Part shown: positions 1 through 11,564 of the stretch, piece after piece
Position numbering within the stretch: the first letter of the stretch is position 1
How the letters are laid out: each line of letters starts with the position of its first letter
Translations under genes and position numbers: made by a program
Assembly (NCBI GenBank): GCA_947396885.1
Contig: OX377205.1
Location: 78,092,969 to 78,156,968, forward strand
From: Heligmosomoides polygyrus polygyrus
Taxonomy: Eukaryota; Nematoda; Chromadorea; Rhabditida; Heligmosomidae
Direction of reading: 5' to 3'
Length of the DNA: 64,000 nt
The notes under the pieces: generated by a model
What the model saw: the letters and a program-made list of their open reading frames with translations, nothing else
Told to the model about the DNA's origin: nothing
The model's database searches: none

Positions 1-327
1 AAATTGACCCATTTAGGTATCGAAGTTTTCCCTCACCCACCATGCTCTCCCGACCTTCCTTCCATTGACTAGTGCTTTTTCCAAGCTCTTGATTATAATT
101 TGCGCAGAAGCAATTCATTGGTCTATGTTAAATGTGCCCTCCTTGATTTCGTTAACTCCTGTGATCTCAGATTTATTGTAAGGGATTAGATTCATGACGC
201 GTTCATTGGCAAGAATGTATTGATTCTGGCGTTTTGTACTTCTACTAATAAAGCTGTGTTCAAGCTGAGTTGTAGCAGTCTGAAGTAAGCGGTCCGTTTC
301 AGCGACTAATTCTGCGACAGCCAAATA

Positions 328-1778
328 TTAGGGGGGGGGGGGGGCAAAAGTAGTGAGACACCCCATGCCGTGTCCATAGGCTGGAGTCTGGTTTGGTGCT
401 TATCGTATTTGTATGTTTGTATGCTACTTACTGAAGCCCATCTGAGAAGTTACCACTTCCGCCCTTTCCAAAAGCATGCCAAAACCCCAGTCTGTCTCAT
501 GCCGAAACCCCGGTCTGACGAGTCGACCTGTGTCGCTTCCTGCGTTCTGTTTCAAAGTCCTTCGTAGAGAAACCAGACTTAACCCCAACAAATAATGGGT
601 TTTCCGGCCTTGTAGTGAGAGAATTGGAAGTTTCACTTTGCACCACATAAACGTTGGTAGTAGGAATCACAGCCAAATGTTCAACTCATTGTTCTATAGA
701 GTCTCTAGGTGGTTTCAGTGCCTTCCAGCGGATATTTTTACGGCTGAAAGCAGTCAGACTTTCAAAGAGAGGTTGGAGAAATTGGATCTTATGCATATTC
801 TCGGTATTGACTAGAGTTATGGACTTTTTTCAGATATCGCACCGTCCCCTTTCTTTTCTGGTTGATTGCTGCTAAGGCCTCTACTTCAGATCTATAGCGG
901 TTTATGAAACGAAGCTTTACGAATGAGGCTGTCGACACCTCAGACCCGTGCCGCTACCTACCATGATGTGCCATTGTTTTGTTGTATTTTTTTTCTTCTT
1001 GATTATGGGGATAGCTATGCCTGCGGATCTCACGCTGCATTGTTGGCGGTTCTTCAGAGGTTCAGTGCAGAGGACTTATGGTCTATACCTATATTCTAAT
1101 TTTATTTTATCTACCTCGTTCTTTGTTCTTGTCTATTCTTTGATTTTAGTTCTATCTCCATAGCTAGATATTCTATGTATGCTAGTGCGGTTAGGGATAA
1201 TTCAGTTCCTATGGAAGCATCAGGAGAGGAGGCTTAAAGTTGCTACTGGCCGCCAGGGTATGATCGGTTATACGTCCGGACTCCTAGGTGATTTTCTCTC
1301 CTCAGGGTGCTCGAAAGTGATTTCCACACCCACTTGGAATCACGCCATAGGTATACTAAATGCTAACGCCTGCACCCTTTGATGGTGATATCAAATTTGC
1401 TTATTTAACTATACCTAACTTAAAGCAGCTCTTTTGGAATTATACTCATTTATATTTCACTCTTTTGAGTACGCTATTTCTCAGTCCTCTGCGCTGAGTC
1501 TGCTGGACAGCTGCACACGAAGTTCTTTTACCTAGCTGCAGCTCATAGTGTTCTCCTACTACTCACACTTTCCGTTGGGTTATTTTTCATAGCTGAATTT
1601 GATTGTTTGACTAACAATGTGTTCTCTTTCTCCGTTATGTTTTAAAGGCGCACTTCTGGTGCAGTAAATAAATAAATAAATAAATAAATCCATTCCACAG
1701 CATCGTTGAGTTGTAATTGAATTATAAAGAGATAAAAATTTTTTCAATTTGTCTCATTGCTTTTGCCCCCCCCCCTAA
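328..1778. mobile_element. Mariner-derived element with LINE 3' end as filler
   Basis: Terminal inverted repeats start TTAGGGG and end CCCCTAA and are flanked by TA (326-327 and 1779-1780), the mariner target duplication. About 210 bp inside the left end and 90 bp inside the right end match the mariner at 52561-53459. The middle of the mariner, including all transposase, is missing and replaced by about 1.1 kb of a CR1-like LINE 3' end. The left repeat contains a run of 14 or more G where the sister copy reads GGGTGGG, probably repeat slippage or an assembly problem. It is non-autonomous. Confidence 0.75.
560..1690 (+). pseudogene. CR1-like LINE 3' end inside the mariner shell
   Basis: An open stretch at 689-814 encodes the last 41 residues of a CR1-type reverse-transcriptase protein (FYRVSRWFQCLP, then TFKERLEKLD, ending ILGID and stop). 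The motif pattern (RV.RW...LP....A.S...FK..L) is typical of the C-terminal end of CR1/L2-like ORF2. About 850 bp of 3' UTR follows and ends in an AATA tail at 1666-1689. This is a 5'-truncated retrocopy. Its UTR partly resembles 48380-48770, so both belong to one family. Confidence 0.6.
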
Positions 1779-2089
1779 TATATCCACAGGATGTCGTGAA
1801 AACCCTTTGAATAAATTGTAGAATTACAGAACAGGACCTTTGCTGTTTGTTAAGTGTTGTTGATATGTGAGAAAAAACAAACTGGATAATTTGGTGGACC
1901 ATCTGAAGAATATCGTAGACTGATATAAGCTACTTAATGAGCTAGCACATAGAATTGTATGGAGAAAAGCAAAATGCTCTCAATCGCCTCTCCAAAAACT
2001 CGTGGACCTAGAAGACATGGCGCATCGCCAAATTGAAACTGATTAATACGACCACTGTCACTTATTCTTTCTTTCACAAGGCACCATTT
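1779..2089. other. No recognised feature
   Basis: AT-rich unique-looking sequence between the mariner shell and an RTE fragment. No coding or repeat signature is recognised. Confidence 0.4.
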
Positions 2090-2275
2090 TTGCAATGAGG
2101 GAAGGACGAGTACGGAGATGCTGCTAAAATCACAGGGCCTAACCAGGCTGCGCAAACTGAGAAGGGCTAGGATGACGGCCTGCACTTACAACGCCTGCAC
2201 GCTCACATAGGGAACATCCGTCGAGAACGTGATGACGCAAGCCAAGAAGATCAAGTACGACGTCGTCGGAGCTTC
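2090..2275 (+). pseudogene. RTE endonuclease N-terminus fragment
   Basis: Reading forward it gives CTYNACTLT, a stop, then AKKIKYDVVG. This is the start of the apurinic-like endonuclease of nematode RTE elements (usual pattern CTYNARTL...KIKYDVIGL.ETR). It matches the reverse-strand fragment at 23848-24170 base by base over about 180 bp, so both are copies of one RTE subfamily. It carries an in-frame stop and ends abruptly. Confidence 0.65.
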
Positions 2276-2667
2276 GCTTGAGGCAGTGCTAAACGAGCTG
2301 ATTAATTGGTTTTTCGTGATTTCTTTCTCCTTAATAGGCGTGAGGATGCACCTTTGGAAAGGCGTCAGGCGCCCACGGGCACCTCGTCGAGGATCCGCTT
2401 CGAGTTCCGCCCAGGTCCAAAAAAAACTGTTCCATCTCCGTCTGTGACTATGTTCTTTATTCAGGAAGGATAGAAACTGACTTTCATAGGCTCGCTGCCG
2501 CCAGTCACTGTATAGAAAGAAACGCGCTCAAATTGTCTCTGCGATATCCCGTAGAGATAGAATCCCTCAAAGAAATATAAGTGCTGACCTTTGTCCTTTG
2601 TCCTCGCCCCATTCATTTATTTAGCTATTTATTTGGTGTATTTACGATCACATGGTAGACCTTTAAG

Positions 2668-2830
2668 AGGAGGCACCGGCTGTCGCGTGCACATCGATTC
2701 ACGGACTTGGTTTCGACCCAGGTCAGCCAAGCTTCCATTACTCCATGGGAGGTAGATGAGCTGGCAATTATCCGATAAGGCATCACACAGACATGTCCAC
2801 CAGCTGGCCATCGCAACTCACTCTTGAGCC
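2668..2830 (+). mobile_element. SINE-A fragment
   Basis: It matches the 5' half of SINE-A (reference copy 15233-15518): the GGAGGC start, a GGTTTCGACCCAGGTCAGCC region and CAGCTGGCCATCGCAA. It is diverged and lacks the 3' tail. It lies head-on to the reverse copy at 2872-3115. Confidence 0.7.
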
Positions 2831-2871
2831 CAAATAAAGGGTAAAAGCATGTGTTCAATAATACCTTCTTG

Positions 2872-3115
2872 GAATGCGCCACGTATTCATCTTCTACGTG
2901 CAATCGTGGAGGTCATTAGAATGCGTGTTTAGTCAATACAATGATTTGCAATGCCATCCGTTGGTAAAGATAGGGTTTTGTTCTTCCCAGACAAGTCTGG
3001 TACCAATTCACCGACGCCTGAGGGATGAAGGGCTTGCTTGGCCTGTAGAGAAACCACCGAACCATGAATCGAATCGGTTCATGCAAGAGCAAGGGCCTCC
3101 TCCTACTGCGTTAGG
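2872..3115 (-). mobile_element. SINE-A, reverse copy
   Basis: On the minus strand it runs from the head region to the GCGTGGCGCATTCC-type 3' part. Landmarks on the plus strand are TGCGCCACGTATTCATCTTCTACG, CCAGACAAGTCTGGTACCAA and CCTCCTCCTACTGCG. Moderate divergence suggests an old copy. Confidence 0.75.
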
Positions 3116-4250
3116 CCCTGGATGCCAAATCCGCCTTCAAGTTTGTTCCACAAGATCGGGTAGAAGTAGAGCGCGTGGCGTATTCCGCCAAAGAATTTAA
3201 TTGTCAGAGTTTATCCTTATCCCACTGTGTTTAAGCAGGTTGTCGTTTGACTTAATACGTCGCAATGTAGTTGGACCATTGACAGTAATTTTTATGACAC
3301 CTACTAGAACAAAGTCGCAGTTTACTTTGATTTCAGGGCCAGAACGCTAACCGTTCCCAAACGAGGGAAATATCTTCGTCACAGCCCTGATCTCTGGCGC
3401 TTTTAATCTACTGCTCCATGGACAAGCTGTAACAGCCTTGTTTATTCGAGTTTCTCGAGAAGATTTAAAAGCAGAGCAGGTAAGAAATTCTGAAAACGAA
3501 TTCCTTCGTCGAAGAAACCTAGCAAGAATAAATAAACCAAGGAAGGTTGCTGTGGAAAGATTGAGCTTCGCACGCCTTTTGCTCGTGTGACTCTGGCTTT
3601 CTCCCTTCGTGGAATATCATTCTGCGCTTCATGGAGTGGCGGGAAAAAACACTCGTGATGGGTTATGGCGGTGAGAGAAAATTGCTTGCCTGGCAGTCGA
3701 GGGATGGGAATATGCGGAGGCTGGCGCCGCCGCCGCTCTCGGGATGAATGGACGAGACACAGCCCTCTGACACTGCGAATAATATCGTTTCGATTAATGT
3801 AATTTGCAGGGCCGATCCTACCAAGGAGGGAGCGTGTGGAGTAGTCGCAAGCTGGCTCCTGGAGTTGCTTGACACTGGTCTACAGATGGGGGACAGTCTC
3901 CGTCTCTTCCCCAGTATTCCGAGGACGAAGTGGTACGTGCTTGTGGCGCAGTGACTATAGATACAGAGGAGAAAAAGAAGAGCAAGGAAAAGAAAAAGAG
4001 AGAAAATAAAGTTAGGAAGAAACACCATTATGCACACATGCACCTCTATTCAGCAGATCTTGCTCTCCACCTATATTTTTCATTGATACCTTCTAAGGAT
4101 TAAAAGATAAAGTGCAAAGAATAAATGACGGCTGCTTAACTACGGAATTCTAGCTGATGCTCCAGCTTTTAAACTAGAAAGCACGTATGGGGATTGTTGC
4201 TACTCTCACGTGAATTGAATTGCCGGTAATCCCCGTAAGGTGTATAGATC
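3116..4250. other. No recognised feature
   Basis: No family match. A short purine-rich stretch at about 3960-4015 creates a low-complexity reading frame that is not convincing as a gene. Confidence 0.4.
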
Positions 4251-4257
4251 TATTACA

Positions 4258-4600
4258 ACTTACGGGGTTGTTCTTCTACTCGTTAAGGATATTCGCGATT
4301 TAGGTTTTTTTAATACTATAGAAGCTTGGTTTAAAAGCCCGATAAAAAGTAGTCGTGCAGAAAGAAAACTACAAGTTCCGAATGACCTTAAATTACTTTT
4401 AGAAACTTTCAAATCCAACGTTCGTCCGATAGTGGAATAACAGTATGTAATCCGTTTAAGAAGAAAGAGATAGAGCTACTGGAAAAAGTCCAAAAATTTC
4501 ACACGGAAGCTGTACTCGAGGTGTCTTGATATATGCTAGAGGTCAATTTTTGTGTGCTTTTGAGCTTAGCTGATTTTGTATCACTTTATGCTCAATAAAT
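4258..4600 (+). pseudogene. CR1-like reverse transcriptase C-terminal fragment
   Basis: The translation includes DIRDLGFF, LLLETFKSN and VRPIVE, then after a frameshift VCNPFKKKEIELLEKVQKF. This is the CR1 pattern (RDLG...LLLK.F.....YVRPILEY...VW.P....I..LEKVQ). It is broken by a frameshift after VRPIVE. An AATAAATG 3' end follows near 4590. Confidence 0.6.
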
Positions 4601-4903
4601 GTTCTATGTTCCGTTCATGTTCCGTGTTCAACGAGATTATAAAGCCGTGCAGTATGGAATTACTAAGTCCAGGGGTCAAGTAATTTCTCCAGTAGCTTCT
4701 TTGCCTTTGAATCTTTCAGAGCATACAAGGAAAAGCGGATCTGAATATGGTATTTAGGATCATGACACAAAGGGCTCCATTTGATCCAGTATCCAGTAGC
4801 TTTTTTTGTGCGCCACTGACGACGTCAAGACGCAGAAGGCCCACTATCAGACTTTATATTTCTATCGTAAAAGCTCAGTTTAGGTCAAATTTCTCTACAT
4901 ATA

Positions 4904-5525
4904 TTAGGTTGTCCCATAAGTCCCCGCCGTTTCTTTCAACGATTCACTGCAGATTTTGCCGTCAGTCTCTTGCATAGCGCTGCATAGCTTTCGAAAGAGA
5001 ATGAATTGCTCTATCAGAACATGTATTGCATTTCTTTTTTCATCATGAATTTTGTCAATTTTTAGGTCGTTGAAGTGAAAAGTGAAAAAGTAGCCATTTG
5101 CGCACTTGTTCTCTCCGCTTAGGTTTGCAATTTTTAGCGCACTTTTTTACAGCACTTGGAACACAATGTTTTATACTACAAGAATATATGTTGGTCCCAT
5201 TTTCTCACTTGCCCGTTACTGATTTTTAGACCATCAAATTGGGAATTCCGAGTTTTCCGTCCGAATTTTTACCAAAACTCCGGTTCTGTGGTTGGACTTT
5301 TTTGCTTGCTGTTATACGTCGTTTGGAAGAGGATGTCTTGCTCAGTAAGAATTTGTGTCGCGTTTATTGGCTCACTCAGATTTCTGTCGAATATCAACAA
5401 CTGAAGAAGGAGAAGGAGTTGTTGGTGACGACGATTTTTCTCGTTTTGGCATTTCGTTGATATTCAATAGAAATCAATAAATTGTCGTTGAAAAAAAAAC
5501 GCCGGGGACTTATGGGACAACCTAA
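4904..5525. mobile_element. Mariner-type MITE, 622 bp
   Basis: About 28-bp terminal inverted repeats (left TTAGGTTGTCCCATAAGTCC, right the reverse complement) are flanked by TA at 4902-4903 and 5526-5527. The interior has no transposase. Family: mariner/Tc1, inferred from the TA duplication and the terminal sequence. The match between the repeats is near-perfect, so the copy is fairly young. Confidence 0.85.
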
Positions 5526-5812
5526 TACATAGAGAAACGACCGGCGGAAATTCAACAAGATATTTAACAAGTTACTTGTTAGTGAAAATGAAAATCTGCG
5601 AAGCTCCTCATATGAAGGGAGGGTCCTACGCAAGAAAAAGAAGCGCCCACAATTTCACTTAGCTCTTCCAGCATCGTATTTTACTGTACCGTTACGAGTA
5701 TTAGATGTTCTCAATGTCACTACGTCGTGAGCTTTATAATGCTTGCATTGTTAACAATTTTGTGGAAGAGCAATAGGCCAATAGGCTCTTTCTTCTCAAC
5801 TCAACTTCTAAA

Positions 5813-5867
5813 CGCCCCGACAAGAATGTAACTGTCTTCAAATGGCAGTTACATTCTTCTCGGAGCG
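5813..5867 (+). repeat. 22-nt-arm hairpin
   Basis: Positions 5813-5834 and 5846-5867 form an imperfect inverted repeat around an 11-nt loop, with core arms AAGAATGTAACTG and CAGTTACATTCTT. It sits at the start of the CR1 fragment downstream, so it may have arisen by a local inverted duplication. Confidence 0.5.
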
Positions 5868-6250
5868 TATAGGATTTTTGTCCGACCAATACTGGAATAT
5901 GGTACGCCAGTTTTTATTCCTTACACATAAAAGGCTATCAATGTAATAGAACGACTTCAGATCAGTTTCACCAGAAAGTTCATGATACGTAGCTTGAGGT
6001 TTGCATATGATCAAAAAGTGAAGTCACGAGAAATGAAGTCTGGAATTGTGATTTTGGCCAGACACTCTTGAGTTGAGAAAAAGGAGGAATGAACTGTTGC
6101 TCTTCCACAAAATTGCTAACGGTCTTACCTTTTTCAGCTAGATAAAATGTGTAGCTTGTACTCGCTTTTCTCGTTTAGGGATTCTTTATTATACAGATTG
6201 CGCACTATTGTACTTGTACTCGTGTGAACAAATAAAATAAAATAAAATAT
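5850..6250 (+). pseudogene. CR1-like LINE 3' fragment
   Basis: The translation gives YRIFVRPILEYGTPVFIPYT, a stop, then INVIERLQISFTRKFMIRSL and, after further lesions, LELRKRRNELLLFHKIANGLT. This is the C-terminal region of CR1-type ORF2 with several stops. It ends in an AAAAT-type tail at about 6228-6250. Confidence 0.65.
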
Positions 6251-6515
6251 CCTAGAACTGACTTTTGAAGTTTTTTAAAGATCTGATTGTTCACAGCGTC
6301 TCTGGTTTTTATTTGATGGCTGCTACGCTGTTTAAATTTGTTTGTCAACGAGTTACAGTCACCTACTTTGTTCCTATAAGGCAAACCATTTTTCGTAGTT
6401 TCTTCATGTTGTTTTTCTAAGTGTTACCATTTGTCGGGCGTTCCTGTTTGCTATCTCTCTTTTTTGGTTTGCACGTATGTTCTGTTGCACGTCAATAAAT
6501 AAATAAATAAATAAG
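6251..6515 (+). mobile_element. LINE 3' UTR with AAAT tail
   Basis: Non-coding sequence ending in a tetranucleotide tail at 6494-6514, like the CR1-like 3' ends at 1689 and 48767. It is called by the tail and position only. Confidence 0.4.
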
Positions 6516-6519
6516 ATTT

Positions 6520-7725
6520 GGGCCGTAGTTCTTTAATAGAAAAAAAAATAAAAGATAGAGATCGTTACCTCCTTGAGAAATGCTCCGCCGTTGCCCTAGA
6601 AGGTTGTCCTAAGTGGACAGGCGGTTTCGCACTTGCTCCGATTCAAAAATCTTGAATCAGAGCGAATGCGAAGCTTGCTTCTCCTCCAACATCGAAATAA
6701 TACAAATAACAACCCTCGGTCCTAGTCGCGAATGTGAGCAACGTTATGATGTGGAAATGCGCCAGCCAATCAGCCGCTTTGAATGGGCAACCCGTGTGAC
6801 GAAAGCGGTTGCGGTCTGTACTCTGATCGTCTGGCGTGCAGCGCTGCCCACGTTCGCAACTGAAAACCAACAGTCTTTTAAAAGCGAGTGTCTAAATTTA
6901 CACCCATTCACTGAACTGTTCCTCCTTGATGGTCGACCAGCATGTGAAGGACGTCAGCCCAAACCGTCTGGATCTCAAAGCCTCTGACGGCGAGCAATCT
7001 TGGTGTAAGGTCGGTGGGAGGGTCTTCCTGAAACAAATGTGTTTGGACACTAGCAGCATGGTGTCTGATCGAATAAGAAGCATACAAATATGTCGCCGTC
7101 ATTATCTTGAGAATGCAGAAGAAGATGCTGCAAAAAGATGTTGAAGCCAAGGAATGTGTCAAAAAAACGAGAAGAACGAAGTGAATAAACTGATGTCATG
7201 ACTCTGAAGGAGATATCGTCAAGACCAGAAACAGAAGCGGTTCTGAAACCCGGTCATATTTAACCGGAGCATCAACTCCAAATGTAACAAATTCGTGTGT
7301 CTAACATACATTGATCTCAAAGTCAACCGTCAGTTCAGCTCCAAAAACTGGACAAGAAGAAACGAGGCACTTGCTAAAGGAATCGAACGAATAGTGAAGT
7401 AAGATGAAAAAACTACTCCTGAAAGCATAGTAATATAACTGAGCATTGTGGGGAGCTTAATGTGATGACTCCTAGTATAAACGTATATAAGTACAGCGGT
7501 TCGGAATTTACGGCTGTGCCTCAAGACGATATTCAGAAGGGTAGAGTCAATGAAACGTTTGGCTGGATAAATAGTAACATCCGAATTCTCAAGCCACTTT
7601 TAGGCTTCCGAAGAAGACGAAGACGGTTGAAACGGTGGGCCGCACAATAAATACTGGTCCACCTTGCAACCTTGTTCGGCACAAAAGTAATCGAAACATC
7701 TTAATAATCTGTCACAACGATGTTT
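6520..7725. other. No recognised feature
   Basis: Frames of 60-124 codons exist on both strands, but none shows a known motif or a codon pattern that favours one of them. Confidence 0.4.
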
Positions 7726-7745
7726 TGTTGCGATCAAAACTTCTA

Positions 7746-7819
7746 GCGCCAGGCGGGACTCGAACCCGCACCTCCCTCTGACCGGGCGGGAATGCTCTAC
7801 GCCTTTACACCACCGGCGC
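7746..7819 (-). mobile_element. tRNA-like cassette of SINE-B
   Basis: On the minus strand a 7-bp acceptor stem pairs (one G-U), and the T arm is perfect (GCGGG, loop with TTCGAGT, CCCGC), giving an exact Pol III B box GGTTCGAGTCC. The A-box region reads TGGTGTAAAGGCG. The D stem is weak and the anticodon arm has an enlarged loop, so it is not a normal tRNA. The same 74-nt cassette occurs at 16913-16986 and 52360-52433, with a shorter form at 17177-17242. Flanks at 7727-7740 and 7821-7837 are also complementary. Confidence 0.75.
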
Positions 7820-7839
7820 CGTTTGATCGAACGCAACAT

Positions 7840-9771
7840 CCACACCTCGTGGGACCGATCAGCAGTCACCCGCACCCGTGATGGACCAGAGGGACCCGCA
7901 TCTTAATAATGCCGAGGTTTTACGAACAGAGAACTTGGAGAATACTCCTAGTATATTTCGCCTTCTCAGGCCTTTGAGGAAGGCGATCCAATGGAAAGGA
8001 AAGTTCAGAATCCTCGTGAAGATTTTGCCAGCAAATTTAAATTCTCAACTCCGTCAGGATTAACCGTGAACATTGCCGGACATTGCCGCCAACGCAACCA
8101 GTCCTCACGGTTCCTTCTCTTCTGGAACCCTATGTTCCACTCGAATTCGAATATTCATCAAAACTGCGTTTTTCGAGCTCCCGAATTGCTCGAAGTTCGT
8201 TAACGTTCAAAACCATTCGAATATGCGAAAATTTTGCGGGAGAACAACTATTCTGGAAAGGCTCCGCGCTATAAAAGCAGGACGAACAGACATCGAGAGT
8301 TACCTACACTGGTCCTCGTTTGAGAACCATTTAAACCCTGACCGCCGGTCATAAAACGTCACACCGGGGTGATCAGTTGTAGCTGTTGTACGAGAGACGC
8401 GACAGTCAAGAATACTACAATATCCACAACCTGGTTCGTCGAAGAGCTACAAAGAACACGCCGGGTTATTGTGGCCCTGTTCAGGAGTGAAGATAGACAA
8501 TAATGGCGCTCGCTGGAGCAAAATTGGGACAAAGAGGATGACATGGGATACGAGTTGTGAAAGCAGACAAAGTCGACTGCCTTCAACGACTCGAGGAACT
8601 CCATGGTTACCTAAGAATATAAAGAAACGTAGTGATGCAACCCTGGAACGCTCGAGATCCGCTCGCTCGAGAACCACCCAACCATTATGCATTTCTTCGT
8701 TTCGCAGTTTGTAATTGACCATCCGCATGTCCTTGAATATCGTTCACGTGGAAGTAGGACACAGTGGAAGAAAGCCAAATTGCAGGAGTCAAACCACTCG
8801 AGCAGCCATTATTCCAACAAAAACGTCAAACATCTCAACGTCATCGACAACGTCAGGAATTGTAGTGAACTGAGCGAAGTCGCAGAAGTAAAAATAATAG
8901 CACTCTTAACAGCTTTCTGCCTCTTGTGAACCACGACACCAAGAATGGAATGCCGTACAGCGTTGGAAACGAGTAGACGAACATTTAAGTACAATAGCGA
9001 CAGTAGAATCTAAGGCATGCCCAAGGTGGTCTAGTCAGTAATCCTATGAAATCCAAACTACAAAAGAAGACAGCGGGTGCCAGTTGGAGTCAGGCACAAT
9101 CTAAGGCGGCCGTTGCGGTTCGGCTAACAAGTTTTCCATCGTAAGTCTTCCTTTCCCTCAAGACACTGTTTTACTTCTCTTTACCATCAAAGGTGCATGA
9201 ACGTCCAAAGTGTCTGCGATCAAAGTGGATGTGCGTTCGTCCACAGCAAAAAGAAAAACCTTCGCAAAGTAATGAGCATAAAGAAAACGACTGTAGCGGA
9301 GAAAAATCCGTTTCCAGAAAGCTCCAACTGTTCAAACTTTGAATATCGAAACTGTATCGCTTTATCACTAGTTAGAACAGCTACTGCTCGTGCTCGGTGT
9401 TAAGAGTATGAAGCAGACAGAGCATGCGTTGACTCCTGTGTTGATTGCAAGTCAAGGTTCAAGGTTAGAAGCCTGTATTAGTCCAGTGAATTCATTGAAT
9501 TGGTTGAGTAAGTCTGACTTCAGTCTTCTGGAAAAATATGCAGCTTATTTCTTGGTAAACTGACCAACGCAAGTTTTTGTACAGGCCGAATATCCCTTAA
9601 AATCGTCTCCACCATCTTTAGCTGGAGGAGAATGTGCGGCGCTTTCCACAAACTAATTAGCTAATTTAAGTTTAAAAATTAAGCACATAAAGGGAATTAA
9701 AGGAGGTTTACTAATGTCGTCCTTTATTTCTACCCCTCATCCTTTTTTCAGCCATGAATGACTACAGTTAT
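7840..9771. other. No recognised feature
   Basis: No family match on either strand over nearly 2 kb. Several 60-90-codon frames overlap on opposite strands with no motif to support them. Confidence 0.4.
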
Positions 9772-10008
9772 GATAAAGGATAGAGGTCAGTTAACCCCGC
9801 TTGTGATGCGCCACGCATTCTACTTCTACGGGATGTCGTAGAGGCAATTTGGATGCATACTTGGCCTACGCAATGCCTTGCTCTGCCCACCCCATGAAAG
9901 TCAGTGTCTTACCATTCCCAAATATGTGTTGTACCAACTCATCAACCACGAAGGGAACGGAGCTTGACTGGATGCGAAAACGAAATCTGGGACCTGGCGG
10001 GTGCGATA
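9772..10008 (-). mobile_element. SINE-A, reverse copy
   Basis: The plus strand begins with the complement of the tail (GATAAAGGATAGAGG), then TGCGCCACGCATTCTACTTC, and ends near GACCTGGCGGGTGCGA, the complement of the tRNA-like head. It is diverged in the middle. A short tail remnant of another SINE-A copy lies at about 10045-10082. Confidence 0.75.
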
Positions 10009-10084
10009 ACCCTCTCTGACTGCTCAATCACTCGCCCATTAATATTAATCGATTGATTAATACCGTCCTTTATTCTCTGGAGGT

Positions 10085-10373
10085 GGGCGCGTGGAGCGCA
10101 GTCGGAGGAGGCACCGCTGTCGCCTGCACCCGACACCAGGTTCCTGGTTCGGATTTCCCGCCCAGGCCAAACAAGCCTTCCATCCCTCCGGGGTCGGTGA
10201 ATTGGTACCAAAGTTGTCTGGGAAGGATAAAGCACTGACTTGGACATCGGCTGGCCACCGCGAGTCATTGTATGGCCAAATACGCATTCATGTCGCCTCC
10301 ACGACATCTCGTAGAAGAAGAATGTGTGGTGCATCCCAAAGAGGATTGAATAACGCCGTCCTTTATCCTTTTA
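10085..10373 (+). mobile_element. SINE-A, full-length copy
   Basis: It starts GGGCGCGTGGAGCGCAGTCG, a tRNA-like A-box region, with CTGGTTCGGATTTCCC as the B-box region. The unique body is shared with other copies and the tail is CGTCCTTTATCC. It is close to the reference copy at 15233. It appears to have inserted just behind an older SINE-A tail. Confidence 0.85.
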
Positions 10374-11265
10374 TTCTTATTCTCTACTCCTTTTCTTTTA
10401 TAAAATTGGGACGTTAACAGACGATGGAATGCGTTTACCTGTAGGTGTGATATAACACAAAAGAAATCTACTAATTAGGAACAAGCACACAGGTAATTGC
10501 CATGATTGGGCAATAGAGGTTTGTTTTAGAGAAAAAAACAGGAGCTGTAAATAGAAAGCAAAACAGAACAGCACTGAGCAGATAACCAGTAAACGGAAAT
10601 CAGAACGAGGCAAAGGAAAGTTATGAACTGAGATTGAAAATTGAGAATTATGAAGGTTGAGTCGACGGTCAAGATGTTTTCTAAAACGACTTGTGGACAC
10701 CTGTAGCGCTCCCTCCCTCATGAAGCAAAGGAACAACCGCAATGCTCTATGTGAAAAAACCCTGTTAAGATCTGACTCTTCGTTACGCGGTCGGAGAGTC
10801 TTACTCCTCCTTTCTGGTAAAGGCGTTATCGAAAAAATAAATATAAATCATCATGGATTTCAGTACTGCTACAAAAAGGAGGTTTTGGTTAGGAACTCCA
10901 TCACTATCATTCTGTGAGACCGCTAAGTCCTGAAAGGTTTTTTCCTTTTTCCGTAAATTCTTGGAGAACATACTAGTACGAAATTACATTTAGACAAATT
11001 AGCTAAAAGGTCCTCAGAAACCTGAGGGACGTACAAATGAGTAACCGGAATGAATTGGCCGTGGCGGTTGATCAGAACCATCTGCAAGCTTCCGTCTACT
11101 ATGAGCTGCCACAAATCTAAGCTGAGCAACTGCTGTCGCCGACAATTGCGTCGTTTTCTAGGAAGGCATCATCTCCGTATCCACACTTCGTCGTTTGTAC
11201 CGGCCGTTCTGGAGGTGTTTCTTTCAATTCCTACCACATTCTAGATGCCTAGCGCATTGTACGAC
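10374..11265. other. No recognised feature
   Basis: AT-rich sequence without recognisable repeats or coding motifs. Confidence 0.4.
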
Positions 11266-11514
11266 GCTACCATTTGCGTCGAGTTCCTTTCATAGGGTTT
11301 CTCTTCCAGACGCAGGATTTAGATGCTGCGCAATGTCTCGAAGAGGGACATCATCACCACAAAGCCAATCAACCACATACACTGCATTAGCTATCGTAAA
11401 ACTCTATTAACTGGGGAAGATGGTGATAATGTTCCTCTTCGAGACATTGCGCAGCATCTAAATCCTGCGTCTGGAAGAGAAACCCTATGAAAGGAACTCG
11501 ACACAAATGGTAGC
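11266..11514. repeat. Foldback with 93-nt arms
   Basis: Positions 11266-11359 and 11421-11514 are near-perfect reverse complements around a loop of about 60 nt. Matching landmarks are TAGATGCTGCGCAATGTCTC and its complement. A roughly 24-bp tandem duplication (ACTCCGGGTGAGAAG repeated) follows at about 11516-11562. There is no TA or TTA flank, so it does not look like the MITEs elsewhere in the window. Confidence 0.85.
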
Positions 11515-11564
11515 GACTCCGGGTGAGAAGTCCTACCTACTCCGGGTGAGAAGACCTACCCCGT

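Noticed and set aside
7746..7819. Functional nuclear tRNA gene
   Set aside because: The enlarged anticodon loop, weak D stem and dispersed degenerate copies indicate a SINE head.
9942..10334. Open frames of 76-130 codons opposite SINE-A copies (also 15144-15476)
   Set aside because: The SINE has no protein; the frames persist only because the copies are similar.
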